Below are positions 35,227-43,974 of a DNA stretch of 64,000 nucleotides, piece by piece; the first letter of the stretch is position 1, and each line of letters begins with the position of its first letter. The DNA comes from Nocardioides litoris (lineage in GTDB: Bacteria; Actinomycetota; Actinomycetes; Propionibacteriales; Nocardioidaceae): positions 248,001-312,000 of the forward strand of contig NZ_VDMR01000004.1 of assembly GCF_006346315.1 (NCBI RefSeq), read 5' to 3'. Below the pieces are notes generated by a model. It ran no database searches. It was not told the origin of the DNA and worked only from the letters and a program-made list of their open reading frames with translations. A program made the translations under genes and the position numbers.

Positions 35227-36633
35227 ATGGGCAGGACCCTGTCGGAGAAGGTGTGGGACGAGCACGTCGTCCGGTCGACCCCAGGGGAGCCCGACCTCCT
35301 CTACATCGACCTCCACCTCATCCACGAGGTGACCAGCCCGCAGGCCTTCGACGGCCTGCGCCTGAGCGGTCGCACGGTCCGCCGGTCCGACCTCACGCTG
35401 GCCACCGAGGACCACAACGTGCCCACGGTCGACTGGGACAAGCCCATCGCCGACCCGGTCTCGCGCACCCAGGTGGAGACGCTGCGTCGCAACGCCGAGG
35501 AGTTCGGGGTGCGCCTGCACCCGCTGGGCGACATCGAGCAGGGCATCGTGCACGTCGTCGGCCCGCAGCTCGGCCTGACCCAGCCCGGCATGACCATCGT
35601 GTGCGGCGACAGCCACACCAGCACCCACGGGGCGTTCGGCGCCATCGCCTTCGGCATCGGCACCTCCGAGGTCGAGCACGTGCTCGCCACCCAGACGCTC
35701 CCGCAGTCCAAGCCCAGGACCATGGCGGTGACCGTCAACGGCAGCCTCCCCGCGGGCGTCACGGCCAAGGACCTCGTGCTCACCCTCATCGCCCACACCG
35801 GCACCGGCGGCGGCCAGGGCTACATCGTGGAGTACCGCGGCCAGGCCATCGAGGAGCTCTCGATGGAGGGCCGGATGACCGTGTGCAACATGTCGATCGA
35901 GTGGGGCGCCAAGGCCGGCCTCATCGCCCCCGACCAGACGACCTTCGACTACATCGAGGGCCGGCCCGAGGCGCCGAAGGGCGCCGACTGGGACGCCGCG
36001 GTCGAGCACTGGGCGAGCCTGCGCACCGACGACGACGCGGTCTTCGACGAGGAGATCGTCCTCGACGCCTCGACCATGACGCCGTTCGTCACCTGGGGCA
36101 CCAACCCGGGCCAGGGCGTGCCGCTCGGCGCGGCCGTGCCGAGCCCGGAGGACTTCGAGGAGGAGTCCGACCGCATCGCCGCCCAGAAGGCGCTGGAGTA
36201 CATGGCTCTCGAGGCCGGCACGCCGATGCGCGAGGTCAAGGTCGACACCGTCTTCGTGGGCTCCTGCACCAACGGCCGCATCGAGGACCTCCGCCTCGCC
36301 GCGGAGATCGTCCGGGGCCGCCAGGTCGACGCCGACACCCGGCTGCTCGTCGTCCCCGGCTCGGTGCGCGTGCGCCTGCAGGCCGAGCAGGAGGGCCTCG
36401 ACGTGGTCTTCAAGGAGGCCGGCGGCGAGTGGCGCGGTGCGGGCTGCTCGATGTGCCTCGGCATGAACCCCGACACCCTCGCCCCCGGCGAGCGCAGCGC
36501 GTCGACCTCCAACCGCAACTTCGAGGGTCGCCAGGGCAAGGGCGGGCGCACCCACCTGGTCTCGATCCCCGTCGCCGCCGCCACCGCTATCCGCGGCACC
36601 CTCTCCTCCCCGGCTGACCTGGAGGCCATCTGA
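35227..36633 (+). CDS. leuC: 3-isopropylmalate dehydratase large subunit
   Basis: An aconitase-family enzyme that isomerises 2- to 3-isopropylmalate in leucine synthesis with LeuD. It has 468 residues. The [4Fe-4S] ligands are visible in VGSCTNGR and GCSMCLGMN. Other motifs are [21 protein letters not shown] and [10 protein letters not shown]. The ATG has GAGGAG upstream, and the leuD ATG overlaps its stop by one base. Confidence 0.97.
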   Translation: MGRTLSEKVWDEHVVRSTPGEPDLLYIDLHLIHEVTSPQAFDGLRLSGRTVRRSDLTLATEDHNVPTVDWDKPIADPVSRTQVETLRRNAEEFGVRLHPLGDIEQGIVHVVGPQLGLTQPGMTIVCGDSHTSTHGAFGAIAFGIGTSEVEHVLATQTLPQSKPRTMAVTVNGSLPAGVTAKDLVLTLIAHTGTGGGQGYIVEYRGQAIEELSMEGRMTVCNMSIEWGAKAGLIAPDQTTFDYIEGRPEAPKGADWDAAVEHWASLRTDDDAVFDEEIVLDASTMTPFVTWGTNPGQGVPLGAAVPSPEDFEEESDRIAAQKALEYMALEAGTPMREVKVDTVFVGSCTNGRIEDLRLAAEIVRGRQVDADTRLLVVPGSVRVRLQAEQEGLDVVFKEAGGEWRGAGCSMCLGMNPDTLAPGERSASTSNRNFEGRQGKGGRTHLVSIPVAAATAIRGTLSSPADLEAI

Positions 36634-37238
36634 TGGACGCGTTCACCACCCACACCGGCGTCGGCGTGCCGCTGCGCCGCAGCAACGTCGACACCGACCA
36701 GATCATCCCCGCCGTCTACCTCAAGCGGGTCACGCGCGACGGGTTCGAGGACGGCCTGTTCGCCGCCTGGCGGGGCGACCCGTCGTTCGTGCTCAACAAC
36801 GAGGCGTACGCCGGCGCGTCGGTCCTCGTGGCCGGGCCCGACTTCGGCACCGGCTCGTCGCGCGAGCACGCGGTGTGGGCGCTGCAGAACTACGGCTTCA
36901 AGGTCGTCATCTCGCCGCGCTTCGCCGACATCTTCCGCGGCAACTCCGGCAAGGCCGGGCTGCTGACGGCGAAGGTCGACGAGAAGGTCGTCCAACGCCT
37001 GTGGGACCTGCTCGAGGACCAGCCGGGCACCGCCGTCACCGTCGACCTCGAGTCGCGCACGGTCCGGGCCGGCGAGGGTCCCGACGCCATCGAGGACTCC
37101 TTCGACATCGACGACTACACGCGGTGGCGCCTGCTCGAGGGCCTCGACGACATCGGCATCACCCTGGGGCACGCCGACGACATCGCGGCCTTCGAGGCCG
37201 AGCGGCCGCGCTGGAAGCCGGTCACGCAGCGGGCCTGA
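36633..37238 (+). CDS. leuD: 3-isopropylmalate dehydratase small subunit
   Basis: A 201-residue swivelling subunit partnering LeuC. Motifs are [20 protein letters not shown] at residues 12-31, [17 protein letters not shown] near 70-86 and [18 protein letters not shown] near 94-111. The start overlaps leuC (TGATG). A ten-base-pair hairpin follows the stop. Confidence 0.97.
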   Translation: MDAFTTHTGVGVPLRRSNVDTDQIIPAVYLKRVTRDGFEDGLFAAWRGDPSFVLNNEAYAGASVLVAGPDFGTGSSREHAVWALQNYGFKVVISPRFADIFRGNSGKAGLLTAKVDEKVVQRLWDLLEDQPGTAVTVDLESRTVRAGEGPDAIEDSFDIDDYTRWRLLEGLDDIGITLGHADDIAAFEAERPRWKPVTQRA

Positions 37239-37260
37239 GCCGCGGCGGGACGACGTGGTC

Positions 37261-37292
37261 GACCCGCGGGAGGTGTCTCACCCCCGCGGGTC
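37261..37292 (+). terminator. Terminator hairpin after leuCD
   Basis: GACCCGCGGG at 37261-37270 is exactly inverted at 37283-37292, with a 12-base loop. It begins 22 bases after the leuD stop and separates leuCD from the hydrolase promoter. Confidence 0.75.
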
Positions 37293-37316
37293 TGTCGTCC
37301 CGTCCTCGTCCGTGAA

Positions 37317-37338
37317 ATTGTCTTGTGCACAAGGCAAT
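37317..37338. promoter_or_regulatory. MarR/OhrR-like operator (22-bp palindrome)
   Basis: ATTG-N-CTTGTGCACAAG-N-CAAT: a perfect 12-base core (37322-37333) with matching outer tetrads and one mismatched pair. TTGTGCACAA cores are typical of MarR/OhrR-type sites in actinobacteria. It lies 31 bases before the hydrolase start. No MarR gene is adjacent, so the regulator would act from elsewhere. Confidence 0.7.
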
Positions 37339-37368
37339 CACCCCCGCGCCGAGGAGAGGACCCATCCC

Positions 37369-38190
37369 GTGCCCGACATCACCAGCAACGGCATCACCCT
37401 CCACTACACCGACACCGGCGGCCACGGTCGTCCCGTCGTGCTGATCCACGGCTGGCCGCTGAGCGGCAAGTCCTGGGCCGACCAGGAGGCGGCCCTGACC
37501 GACGCCGGCTACCGCGCCATCGCCTACGACCGCCGCGGCTTCGGTGACTCCGACAAGCCGGAGTCGGGCTACGACTACGACACCTTCGCCGCCGACCTGG
37601 CCGGCCTCCTCGACGAGCTCGACCTGACCGACGTGACCCTGGTCGGCTTCTCCATGGGCGGCGGCGAGGTCGCCCGCTACCTCGGCACGTACGGCGACGC
37701 GCGGGTGCGCTCGGCCGTGCTGGCCGGCGCGGTGCCGCCGTACCTGCTCAAGACCGACGACAACCCCGACGGCGGCCTCGCCGAGGACGACGTGCAGGAG
37801 ATGGAGAGCGGTGCTCGCGACAACCGCGAGGAGTTCCTCGACGGCTTCACCACCAACTTCTTCTCCGTCGACGGCGAGCTCAAGGTGAGCGAGGACCAGC
37901 GCCAGCAGGCCCTCGCCCTCGAGGCCCCGGCGCGTGACGAGGCCTTGGTCGGCTGCATCGGCGCGTTCGGCCGCACCGACTTCCGCGGCGACCTGGCCAA
38001 GATCGCGGTGCCGACGCTCGTCATCCATGGTGACGGCGACGCCGTCGTGCCGTTCGAGGTGAGCGGCAAGCGCTCCGCCGAGGCGATCTCGGACTCCGAG
38101 CTCGTGGTCGTGAGCGGTGCTCCGCACGGCTTCAACGTCTCGCACCGCGACGAGTTCAACGCCGCGCTGCTGGCCTTCCTCGGGCGCTGA
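37369..38190 (+). CDS. Alpha/beta hydrolase, non-heme haloperoxidase type
   Basis: A 273-residue alpha/beta hydrolase. The oxyanion region is [13 protein letters not shown] near residue 25. The nucleophile Ser lies in [13 protein letters not shown] near 96, the acid in [12 protein letters not shown] near 223 and the His in [10 protein letters not shown] near 252. The GFSMGG elbow and the [10 protein letters not shown] motif are those of cofactor-free haloperoxidases and perhydrolases, which also act as esterases. The GTG at 37369 has GAGGAGAGG upstream. The MarR/OhrR-like operator suggests induction by organic peroxide or a phenolic. Confidence 0.9.
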   Translation: MPDITSNGITLHYTDTGGHGRPVVLIHGWPLSGKSWADQEAALTDAGYRAIAYDRRGFGDSDKPESGYDYDTFAADLAGLLDELDLTDVTLVGFSMGGGEVARYLGTYGDARVRSAVLAGAVPPYLLKTDDNPDGGLAEDDVQEMESGARDNREEFLDGFTTNFFSVDGELKVSEDQRQQALALEAPARDEALVGCIGAFGRTDFRGDLAKIAVPTLVIHGDGDAVVPFEVSGKRSAEAISDSELVVVSGAPHGFNVSHRDEFNAALLAFLGR

Positions 38191-38356
38191 CGTCCACGAC
38201 GTCGCCGCGCCGGACGCAGCGGGACCCGCTCAACGGCGGGCAAAAAACCCCCCAGCGCCCGGCGTGGCGATTGTGGCGCAGGCCACGAGTGCCTACGTTG
38301 ACGAGGAAAGTCGGGCGTGGGCTCGGCGTCACATTCGTCTCCGGAAGGACGAGCAC

Positions 38357-39124
38357 GTGAACAAGTCGCAGCTCATCGACGCGCTGGCCGACCGCTTCGA
38401 GGGCAACCGCAAGGCCGCGGCCCATGCCCTGGAGTCGGTGCTCGACACCATCACCCGCGAGGTCGCGAAGGGCGAGAAGGTCGCGATCACCGGCTTCGGT
38501 TCCTTCGAGAAGCGGGTCCGCGAGGCCCGGTGGGTCCGCAACCCTCAGACCGGCGAGAAGATCAAGGCCAAGAAGACCTCCGTGCCGAAGTTCACCGCCG
38601 GGGCCGACCTGAAGAACGTCGTCTCGGGTGCCAAGAAGCTGCCCAAGCTGACCATCGCCGCCGCGACCGCCCCGGCCAAGGCCGCCGCCGCCCCGGCCAA
38701 GAAGGCCGCCGCCGCGGCGAGCAAGGTCGCCTCGCCGGCCAAGAAGGCCACGGCGACGAAGGCCCCGGCCAAGAAGACCCCGGCCAAGAAGACCACGACG
38801 GCCTCCACGTCGACGGCCAGCGGGAGCACCGCCGCCACGAAGGCCCCGGCGAAGAAGGCCCCGGCCAAGAAGGCCCCGGCCAAGAAGACCTCGACGTCCA
38901 CGGCGTCGAAGTCCACCGCGACGAAGTCCACCCCGTCGAAGTCGACCGCCTCCAAGTCGACCGCCTCGAAGTCGACGGCCTCGAAGTCGACGGCGTCGAA
39001 GTCCACGGCGAGCAAGAGCACCGCGGCCAAGAAGGCGCCGGCGAAGAAGTCCACCTCGACCGCCGCCAAGAAGGCCCCGGCCACGAAGGCCCCGGCCAAG
39101 AAGGCTCCCGCCAAGAAGGCCTGA
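38357..39124 (+). CDS. hup: Histone-like protein HU with long basic tail
   Basis: A 255-residue nucleoid protein. Residues 1-90 are a standard HU fold ([46 protein letters not shown]). Residues 95-255 are a histone H1-like tail of lysine, alanine, proline, serine and threonine with (A/P)AKK repeats. A central run of TASKS-type repeats (about residues 175-218) contains five near-identical copies. This matches mycobacterial and nocardioform HupB, which compacts DNA and can be acetylated on tail lysines. The GTG has GGAAGGA upstream. Confidence 0.95.
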   Translation: MNKSQLIDALADRFEGNRKAAAHALESVLDTITREVAKGEKVAITGFGSFEKRVREARWVRNPQTGEKIKAKKTSVPKFTAGADLKNVVSGAKKLPKLTIAAATAPAKAAAAPAKKAAAAASKVASPAKKATATKAPAKKTPAKKTTTASTSTASGSTAATKAPAKKAPAKKAPAKKTSTSTASKSTATKSTPSKSTASKSTASKSTASKSTASKSTASKSTAAKKAPAKKSTSTAAKKAPATKAPAKKAPAKKA

Positions 39125-39193
39125 CCACCCCCGCACCTCGACGGGCCGTCCTCCTCCGGGTGGGCGGCCCGTCGCCGTGCCCGGACCGCGGCG

Positions 39194-39230
39194 GCCGTCG
39201 AGGTCGCGCTAGCGACCGCCTCGAGACCAC
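39194..39230. repeat. Single palindromic repeat copy overlapping cofC 3' end
   Basis: On the minus strand it reads GTGGTCTCGAG, inner stem GGTCGC, loop TAGC, GCGACC, then CTCGAC. This is the outer-arm pattern of the three arrays with a different inner hairpin. The TAG that stops cofC lies in the loop. The trailing CACC of the arm is lost. Confidence 0.8.
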
Positions 39231-39841
39231 AGCGCCGCAGCGGCCGCGGCCGTCCGGGGCCCGAGGCCGAGCAGGGACGCCGCGCGCAGGTCGTCGAGGT
39301 CGTCGACGTCGCGGCGCAGGGTCGCCAGCTCGCCGCGCACCGGGAGCGCGCCGCCGAGGCGGTGCGCCGTCGCGGAGTCGGCCCCGAACGCCGGGTCGAA
39401 CTCGTCGTACGGCGCGGTGTACATCGTGGTCCCGGTGCCGTCGGCGTCCCCGACGTACGACGGCCCGCCCGGTACCAGCGCGGCCAGCGCCGCGTCGAGG
39501 TCGGCCGGGTCGAGTGCGGGCAGGTCGGCGAGGAGCGCGACCGGCTGGCGGTCGGGCCAGCGGCGGCGCGCCTCGGCGGCGGCCTGGAGCAGCGCGCCGT
39601 TGAGCCCGTCGCCGGCGTCGGGCACGGTCGCGCACCCGGCCGCGGCCAGCAGCCCGGCGAGCGCGGCGTCGTCGGTGACGGCCAGCACGGCCTCGACGGC
39701 CGAGGCCCGGAGGCAGGCGGCGGCGGTGTCGAGCGCGAACGCCTCGGCGAGCCCGCGGCGCTGGTCGTCGGGCACGCCGCGCAGCCGTGACTTGCCCCGG
39801 GCCGGCGGCTTGGCCGGCAGGACCACGACGTACGGACGCAC
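39209..39841 (-). CDS. cofC: Phosphoenolpyruvate/2-phospho-L-lactate guanylyltransferase
   Basis: Makes the GDP- (or GTP-derived) phosphoester intermediate of coenzyme F420; actinobacterial homologues (FbiD) use phosphoenolpyruvate. It has 210 residues. Motifs are VVVLPAKPPARGKSRL near the N-terminus, VLAVTDDAALAGLL, GDGLNGALLQAAAEA, LLADLPALDP and FGADSATAH. The GTG at 39841 is chosen from family length. The last codons (SRGGR, stop) are encoded by a palindromic repeat, so the natural C-terminus may have been replaced. No other F420 gene is in view. Confidence 0.9.
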   Translation of the reverse strand: MRPYVVVLPAKPPARGKSRLRGVPDDQRRGLAEAFALDTAAACLRASAVEAVLAVTDDAALAGLLAAAGCATVPDAGDGLNGALLQAAAEARRRWPDRQPVALLADLPALDPADLDAALAALVPGGPSYVGDADGTGTTMYTAPYDEFDPAFGADSATAHRLGGALPVRGELATLRRDVDDLDDLRAASLLGLGPRTAAAAAALWSRGGR

Positions 39842-39901
39842 CTGCCGATCCAAGCAGGTGTGCCCAGGAGCGTGGACCTCCGGCCGAGTAGCCTGCGCGG
39901 T

Positions 39902-40666
39902 GTGAGAGTGCGCACGTTGCAGGAGCCGAGGGGCTGGCCGTTCGTCGTCGGGGCTGCGATCCTCAAGCCGCTGTTCTTCCTCACCACCAAGCCGCACTGG
40001 GTCGACGGCACCAAGATCCCCGCCACCGGTGGCTGCGTGCTGGTCATCAACCACCTCTCGCACGTCGACCCGCTCACCGCCGCCCACTTCTGCTACGACC
40101 ACGGCCGGCTGCCGCGCTACCTCGCCAAGTCGGGCCTGTTCCGCAACCGCGTCCTGGGCCACTTCCTGCGCAGCGCCCGGCAGATCCCCGTCGAACGGGC
40201 CAGCAGCACCGCCGTCGGGGCGTACGACGCCGCGGTGGCCGCGGTGCGCGCGGGGGAGTGCGTCGTGGTCTACCCCGAGGGCACGATCACCCGCGACCCC
40301 GACCTCTGGCCGATGCGGGGCAAGACCGGCGCCGCGCGGATCGCGCTCGAGACGGGCTGCCCGGTCATCCCGATCGGCCAGTGGGGTGCGCAGGAGCTGC
40401 TGCCGCCGTACAGCACGAAGCCGCGCCCGATCCCGCGCAAGACGATCCACGTGCTCGTCGGCGACCCCGTCGACCTCGCCGACCTCGAGGGACGTCCGCG
40501 CTCGGCAGCGACGCTCACCGAGGCCACCGAGCGGATCATGGCCGCGATCACCGCGCTGGTGGAGGAGGTCCGCGGGGAGCGGGCCCCGGCCGAGCGGTTC
40601 GACCCTCGCCGGGCCGGCGTGGCCGAGCTCGGCAACCCCCACGGCGACGAGAGGTCGGCCTCGTGA
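39902..40666 (+). CDS. plsC: 1-acyl-sn-glycerol-3-phosphate acyltransferase
   Basis: Acylates lysophosphatidic acid to phosphatidic acid in phospholipid synthesis. It has 254 residues. The HxxxxD catalytic motif is NHLSHVDPL near residue 44, with the substrate site VVVYPEGTITRDP near 122. The C-terminal 50 residues are polar. The GTG at 39902 has TAGCCT seven bases upstream, a possible leaderless promoter. The stop overlaps the gpsA start (GTGA), pairing two enzymes of glycerophospholipid synthesis. Confidence 0.93.
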   Translation: MRVRTLQEPRGWPFVVGAAILKPLFFLTTKPHWVDGTKIPATGGCVLVINHLSHVDPLTAAHFCYDHGRLPRYLAKSGLFRNRVLGHFLRSARQIPVERASSTAVGAYDAAVAAVRAGECVVVYPEGTITRDPDLWPMRGKTGAARIALETGCPVIPIGQWGAQELLPPYSTKPRPIPRKTIHVLVGDPVDLADLEGRPRSAATLTEATERIMAAITALVEEVRGERAPAERFDPRRAGVAELGNPHGDERSAS

Positions 40667-41667
40667 GCGGCAAGGTCGCGGTGCTCAGCGCCGGCTCCTG
40701 GGGCACCGCCTTCTCCATCGTGCTCGCCGACGGCGGCAACGACGTGACCCTGTGGGCGCGCCGCGAGGAGGTCGTGGCCGACATCGTCGAGCGGCGCGAG
40801 AACGCCGAGTACCTCCCCGGCGTGCAGCTGCCCCCGTCGGTCGACGCGACCGCCGACGTGGAGAAGGCGCTGCACGGCGCGGACGTCGTCGTGCTGTCGA
40901 TGCCCTCCCAGCTGCTGCGGCCCACCCTGGAGGGCTGGGCGCCGTTCATCGAGCCCGACGCCGTGATCGTCTCGCTCATGAAGGGCGTCGAGCTCGGCAC
41001 GCTCAACCGGATGAGCGAGGTCGTCCACCAGGTCACCGGCGCCGGGCCCGAGCGGATCGCCGTGGTCAGCGGGCCCAACCTGGCCAAGGAGATCGCCCGC
41101 CGCGAGCCCGCCGCCGCCGTCGTGGCGTGCGAGGACGAGGACGTCGCCAAGATGCTCCAGCGACGCATCCACTCCCCGGCCTTCCGCCCCTACACCAGCG
41201 TCGACGTGCTGGGCTGCGAGCTCGGCGGCGCCTACAAGAACGTCGTCGGCCTCGCGGTCGGCATGGCGGTGGGCCTGGGGTTCGGCGACAACACCACGGC
41301 CGGCGTCATCACCCGCGGCCTCGCCGAGACCGCGCGCCTGGCGATGCGGCTCGGCGCCAACCCGCTGACCCTCATGGGCCTGGCCGGCCTCGGCGACCTC
41401 GTCGCCACCTGTTCCTCGCCCCTGTCGCGCAACCGCACCTTCGGCGAGAAGCTCGGCCAGGGCCTGACCACCGAGGAGATCTACGCCTCGACCCGCCAGG
41501 TCGCCGAGGGGGCCAAGTCGTGCTCCTCGCTGCGGGCGCTCGCCGACCGGCACGGCTGCGACGCCCCCGTGGCGGCGTACGTCGACGACGTGGTCGCCGG
41601 CCGGATGACGGCCCCCGAGATGGTCGAGGCGATCCTGGCCCGCGACACCAAGGCGGAGATGGAGTAG
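40663..41667 (+). CDS. gpsA: Glycerol-3-phosphate dehydrogenase [NAD(P)+]
   Basis: Reduces dihydroxyacetone phosphate to sn-glycerol-3-phosphate for phospholipids. It has 334 residues. The N-terminal Rossmann motif is AVLSAGSWGTAFS, with VVLSMPSQLLRPTL, GPNLAKEIARREPAA and the catalytic Lys region in ELGGAYKNVVGLAVGMAVGL. GLGDLVATCSSPLSRNR is the family late motif. GTG overlaps the plsC stop. It ends six bases from the convergent PLP-enzyme gene. Confidence 0.96.
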   Translation: MSGKVAVLSAGSWGTAFSIVLADGGNDVTLWARREEVVADIVERRENAEYLPGVQLPPSVDATADVEKALHGADVVVLSMPSQLLRPTLEGWAPFIEPDAVIVSLMKGVELGTLNRMSEVVHQVTGAGPERIAVVSGPNLAKEIARREPAAAVVACEDEDVAKMLQRRIHSPAFRPYTSVDVLGCELGGAYKNVVGLAVGMAVGLGFGDNTTAGVITRGLAETARLAMRLGANPLTLMGLAGLGDLVATCSSPLSRNRTFGEKLGQGLTTEEIYASTRQVAEGAKSCSSLRALADRHGCDAPVAAYVDDVVAGRMTAPEMVEAILARDTKAEME

Positions 41668-41673
41668 CGCGCG

Positions 41674-42774
41674 TCAGGCGGTGCCGCCGGGCAGCGCGGC
41701 GATCGCGTCGAGGGCGGCGGCGAGGTCGACCCAGAGGTCCTCGACGTCCTCGATGCCGACCGAGAGCCGCACCAGGCCCTCGGGGATCGTGGCGGCCTCG
41801 GTCTTCCAGCGCCGGCGCCGCTCGAACGTCGACTCGACCCCGCCCAGCGAGGTGGCGTGGACCCACAGCGAGGTGCTGCGGCACAGCAGGTCGGCGGCGA
41901 GCGCGTTGTCGAGCACCATCGCCACGATGCCGCCGAACCCGGGGTAGCGGACCTCGGCCACGGCGCGGTGGGCCCGCAGCCGCTCGACCAGGACCTCGGC
42001 GTTGGCCTGGGCGCGCTCGACCCGCAGGTGCAGGGTGCGCAGGCCGCGCAGGGCCAGCCAGGTCTCGAACGCGCCGGGCACCGACCCGGTCAGCGACCGC
42101 CGGCCCTGCAGGACGCCGTGCAGCTCCTCGTCGCGGGTCACCACGGCGCCGAGCAGGAGGTCGCTGTGCCCGGCGAGGTACTTGGTCGCCGAGTGCAGCA
42201 CGATGTCGACCCCGTGCTCGAGCGGTCGCTGCAGCAGGGGCGTGGCGAAGGTGTTGTCGACGACGACGTAGGCCCCGGCGGCGTGGGCGGCGCGGGTGAT
42301 CGTCTCGACGTCGGCGACCTCCAGAGCGGGGTTGGTCGGCGTCTCGATCCACACCAGCGCGGCGCCCTCGCAGGCCGCGACCACGGCGTCGGTGTCCTCG
42401 ATGTCGACCAGCTCGCCGACGAGGCGGCCGCGGGCCTCGAGGTCGGCCAGCGCCATCACGCTGCCCAGGTAGGCGTGGCGGGGGAGGACGACCTTGGCGC
42501 CCTGGCCGACGAGGTCGAGCACGCAGCCGACGGCGGCCATGCCGCTGGCGAAGGACAGGCAGCGCCCGCCCTCGAGCCCGCCCAGCACGTCCTCGAACGC
42601 GGTCCACGACGGGTTGCCGTAGCGGCCGTACTCGAGGTCGCCGCCCGCGACGTACGTCGAGGCCATGGTGATCGGCACGTTGAGCGGCTCGTCGGGCTCG
42701 CGGGGTGGGCGACCCGCCGTGACGGCCACCGTGGCCGGCGTCAGGGGGCGCGTCGGGTGGGGCTGGTCGGACAT
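41674..42774 (-). CDS. Cystathionine gamma-synthase/lyase family PLP enzyme
   Basis: A 366-residue Cys/Met-metabolism PLP enzyme. Motifs are PLNVPITMASTYVAGGDLEY, YGRYGNPSWTAFEDVLGGLE, SFASGMAAV, WIETPTNPALEV and the PLP lysine in SATKYLAGHSDLL. Reaction type (cystathionine synthase, gamma-lyase or related elimination) cannot be settled by sequence reading. It is divergent from ddl with 23 bases between starts, so the promoters overlap. Confidence 0.88.
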   Translation of the reverse strand: MSDQPHPTRPLTPATVAVTAGRPPREPDEPLNVPITMASTYVAGGDLEYGRYGNPSWTAFEDVLGGLEGGRCLSFASGMAAVGCVLDLVGQGAKVVLPRHAYLGSVMALADLEARGRLVGELVDIEDTDAVVAACEGAALVWIETPTNPALEVADVETITRAAHAAGAYVVVDNTFATPLLQRPLEHGVDIVLHSATKYLAGHSDLLLGAVVTRDEELHGVLQGRRSLTGSVPGAFETWLALRGLRTLHLRVERAQANAEVLVERLRAHRAVAEVRYPGFGGIVAMVLDNALAADLLCRSTSLWVHATSLGGVESTFERRRRWKTEAATIPEGLVRLSVGIEDVEDLWVDLAAALDAIAALPGGTA

Positions 42775-42785
42775 GCTGTCGAGGA

Positions 42786-42791
42786 TAGGGT
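42786..42791 (+). promoter_or_regulatory. Probable leaderless -10 element (TAGGGT) for ddl
   Basis: TAGGGT ends six bases before the GTG at 42798 with no ribosome binding site. It lies within the 23-base gap to the divergent PLP-enzyme gene, so the two transcripts share this promoter segment. Confidence 0.6.
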
Positions 42792-42797
42792 CGGCGG

Positions 42798-43928
42798 GTG
42801 TCCGGCACCCCCAGGCCCACCTCCCGGCCCCGCGTCGCCGTCGTCTTCGGTGGCCGCTCCAGCGAGCACGCCATCTCGTGCGTCTCCGCGGGCAGCGTGC
42901 TCGCCGCCCTCGACCCCGCCAAGTACGACGTCGTGCCGGTCGGCATCGCCCGCGACGGCCGCTGGGTGCTCGAGTCGGGCGACCCGGAGCGGCTGCGCAT
43001 CACCGGCCCCGACGTGCTGCCCGCCGTCGACGGCGACCGCACCACGGTCTCGCTGGCCCGTGTCGAGGGAGGCACCGGCCTCGTCGTGTCCGACCCGAGC
43101 GCGCCGCCGCGCACCCTGGGCGAGGTCGACGTGGTCTTCCCGGTGCTGCACGGCGCCTGGGGCGAGGACGGCACGGTCCAGGGGATGCTCGAGATGGCCG
43201 GGGTCCGCTACGTCGGCGCCGGCGTGCTCGCCTCGGCCGTGAGCATGGACAAGGCGTTCATGAAGGTCGTCCTGGCCGACGCCGGCCTGCCCCTGCAGCC
43301 GAGCGTGGTGGTCACCACCCGGTCCTGGGCCGCCGACCCCGACGACGTGCGCCGGCGTACCGAGGGGCTCGGGTGGCCGGTCTTCGTGAAGCCGGCCCGG
43401 GGCGGGTCGAGCTTCGGCATCTCCAAGGTGCACGACGTCGCGGGCCTGGCCGACGCGCTGGCCACCGCCTTCGAGCACGACCCCAAGGTGCTCGTGGAGG
43501 CCTCGGCCGAGGGCGCCCGCGAGGTGGAGTGCGGCGTGCTGCAGGCCCTCGACGGCACGCCGGAGACGAGCGTGGTCGCCGAGCTGCGGATCACCGGCGA
43601 CCACGAGTTCTACGACTTCGAGGCCAAGTACCTGCCCGAGGAGTCCACCGAGCTCGACGTGCCCGCCGACCTGCCCGCCGAGGTCTCCGGCCGCATCCGA
43701 GCCCTGGCCGCGCGGGCGTTCGACGCCGTCGGCGCGGAGGGCCTGGCCCGCGTCGACTTCTTCGTGCTGCCCGACGGGTCGGTCGTGCTCAACGAGATCA
43801 ACACGATGCCGGGGTTCACGCCGCTGTCGATGTACCCGCGCATGTGGGCCGCCACCGGCGTCGACTACCCGGCGCTCGTCGACCGGCTCGTGCAGCTGGC
43901 GCTCGCGCGCGACACCGGCCTGCGCTAG
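42798..43928 (+). CDS. ddl: D-alanine--D-alanine ligase
   Basis: An ATP-grasp enzyme forming the D-Ala-D-Ala dipeptide of peptidoglycan. It has 376 residues. Motifs are VAVVFGGRSSEHAISCVSAG, VFPVLHGAWGEDGTVQGMLE, SMDKAFMKVVLADAGLP, PVFVKPARGGSSFGISKV and the Mg site in NEINTMPGFTPLSMYP. The GTG start is probably leaderless. A palindromic repeat array begins 47 bases after the stop. Confidence 0.96.
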   Translation: MSGTPRPTSRPRVAVVFGGRSSEHAISCVSAGSVLAALDPAKYDVVPVGIARDGRWVLESGDPERLRITGPDVLPAVDGDRTTVSLARVEGGTGLVVSDPSAPPRTLGEVDVVFPVLHGAWGEDGTVQGMLEMAGVRYVGAGVLASAVSMDKAFMKVVLADAGLPLQPSVVVTTRSWAADPDDVRRRTEGLGWPVFVKPARGGSSFGISKVHDVAGLADALATAFEHDPKVLVEASAEGAREVECGVLQALDGTPETSVVAELRITGDHEFYDFEAKYLPEESTELDVPADLPAEVSGRIRALAARAFDAVGAEGLARVDFFVLPDGSVVLNEINTMPGFTPLSMYPRMWAATGVDYPALVDRLVQLALARDTGLR

Positions 43929-43974
43929 GCGGTCAGCGCCCGGCCCGGACGCCCACGGGACTGGCGGCCGTACC

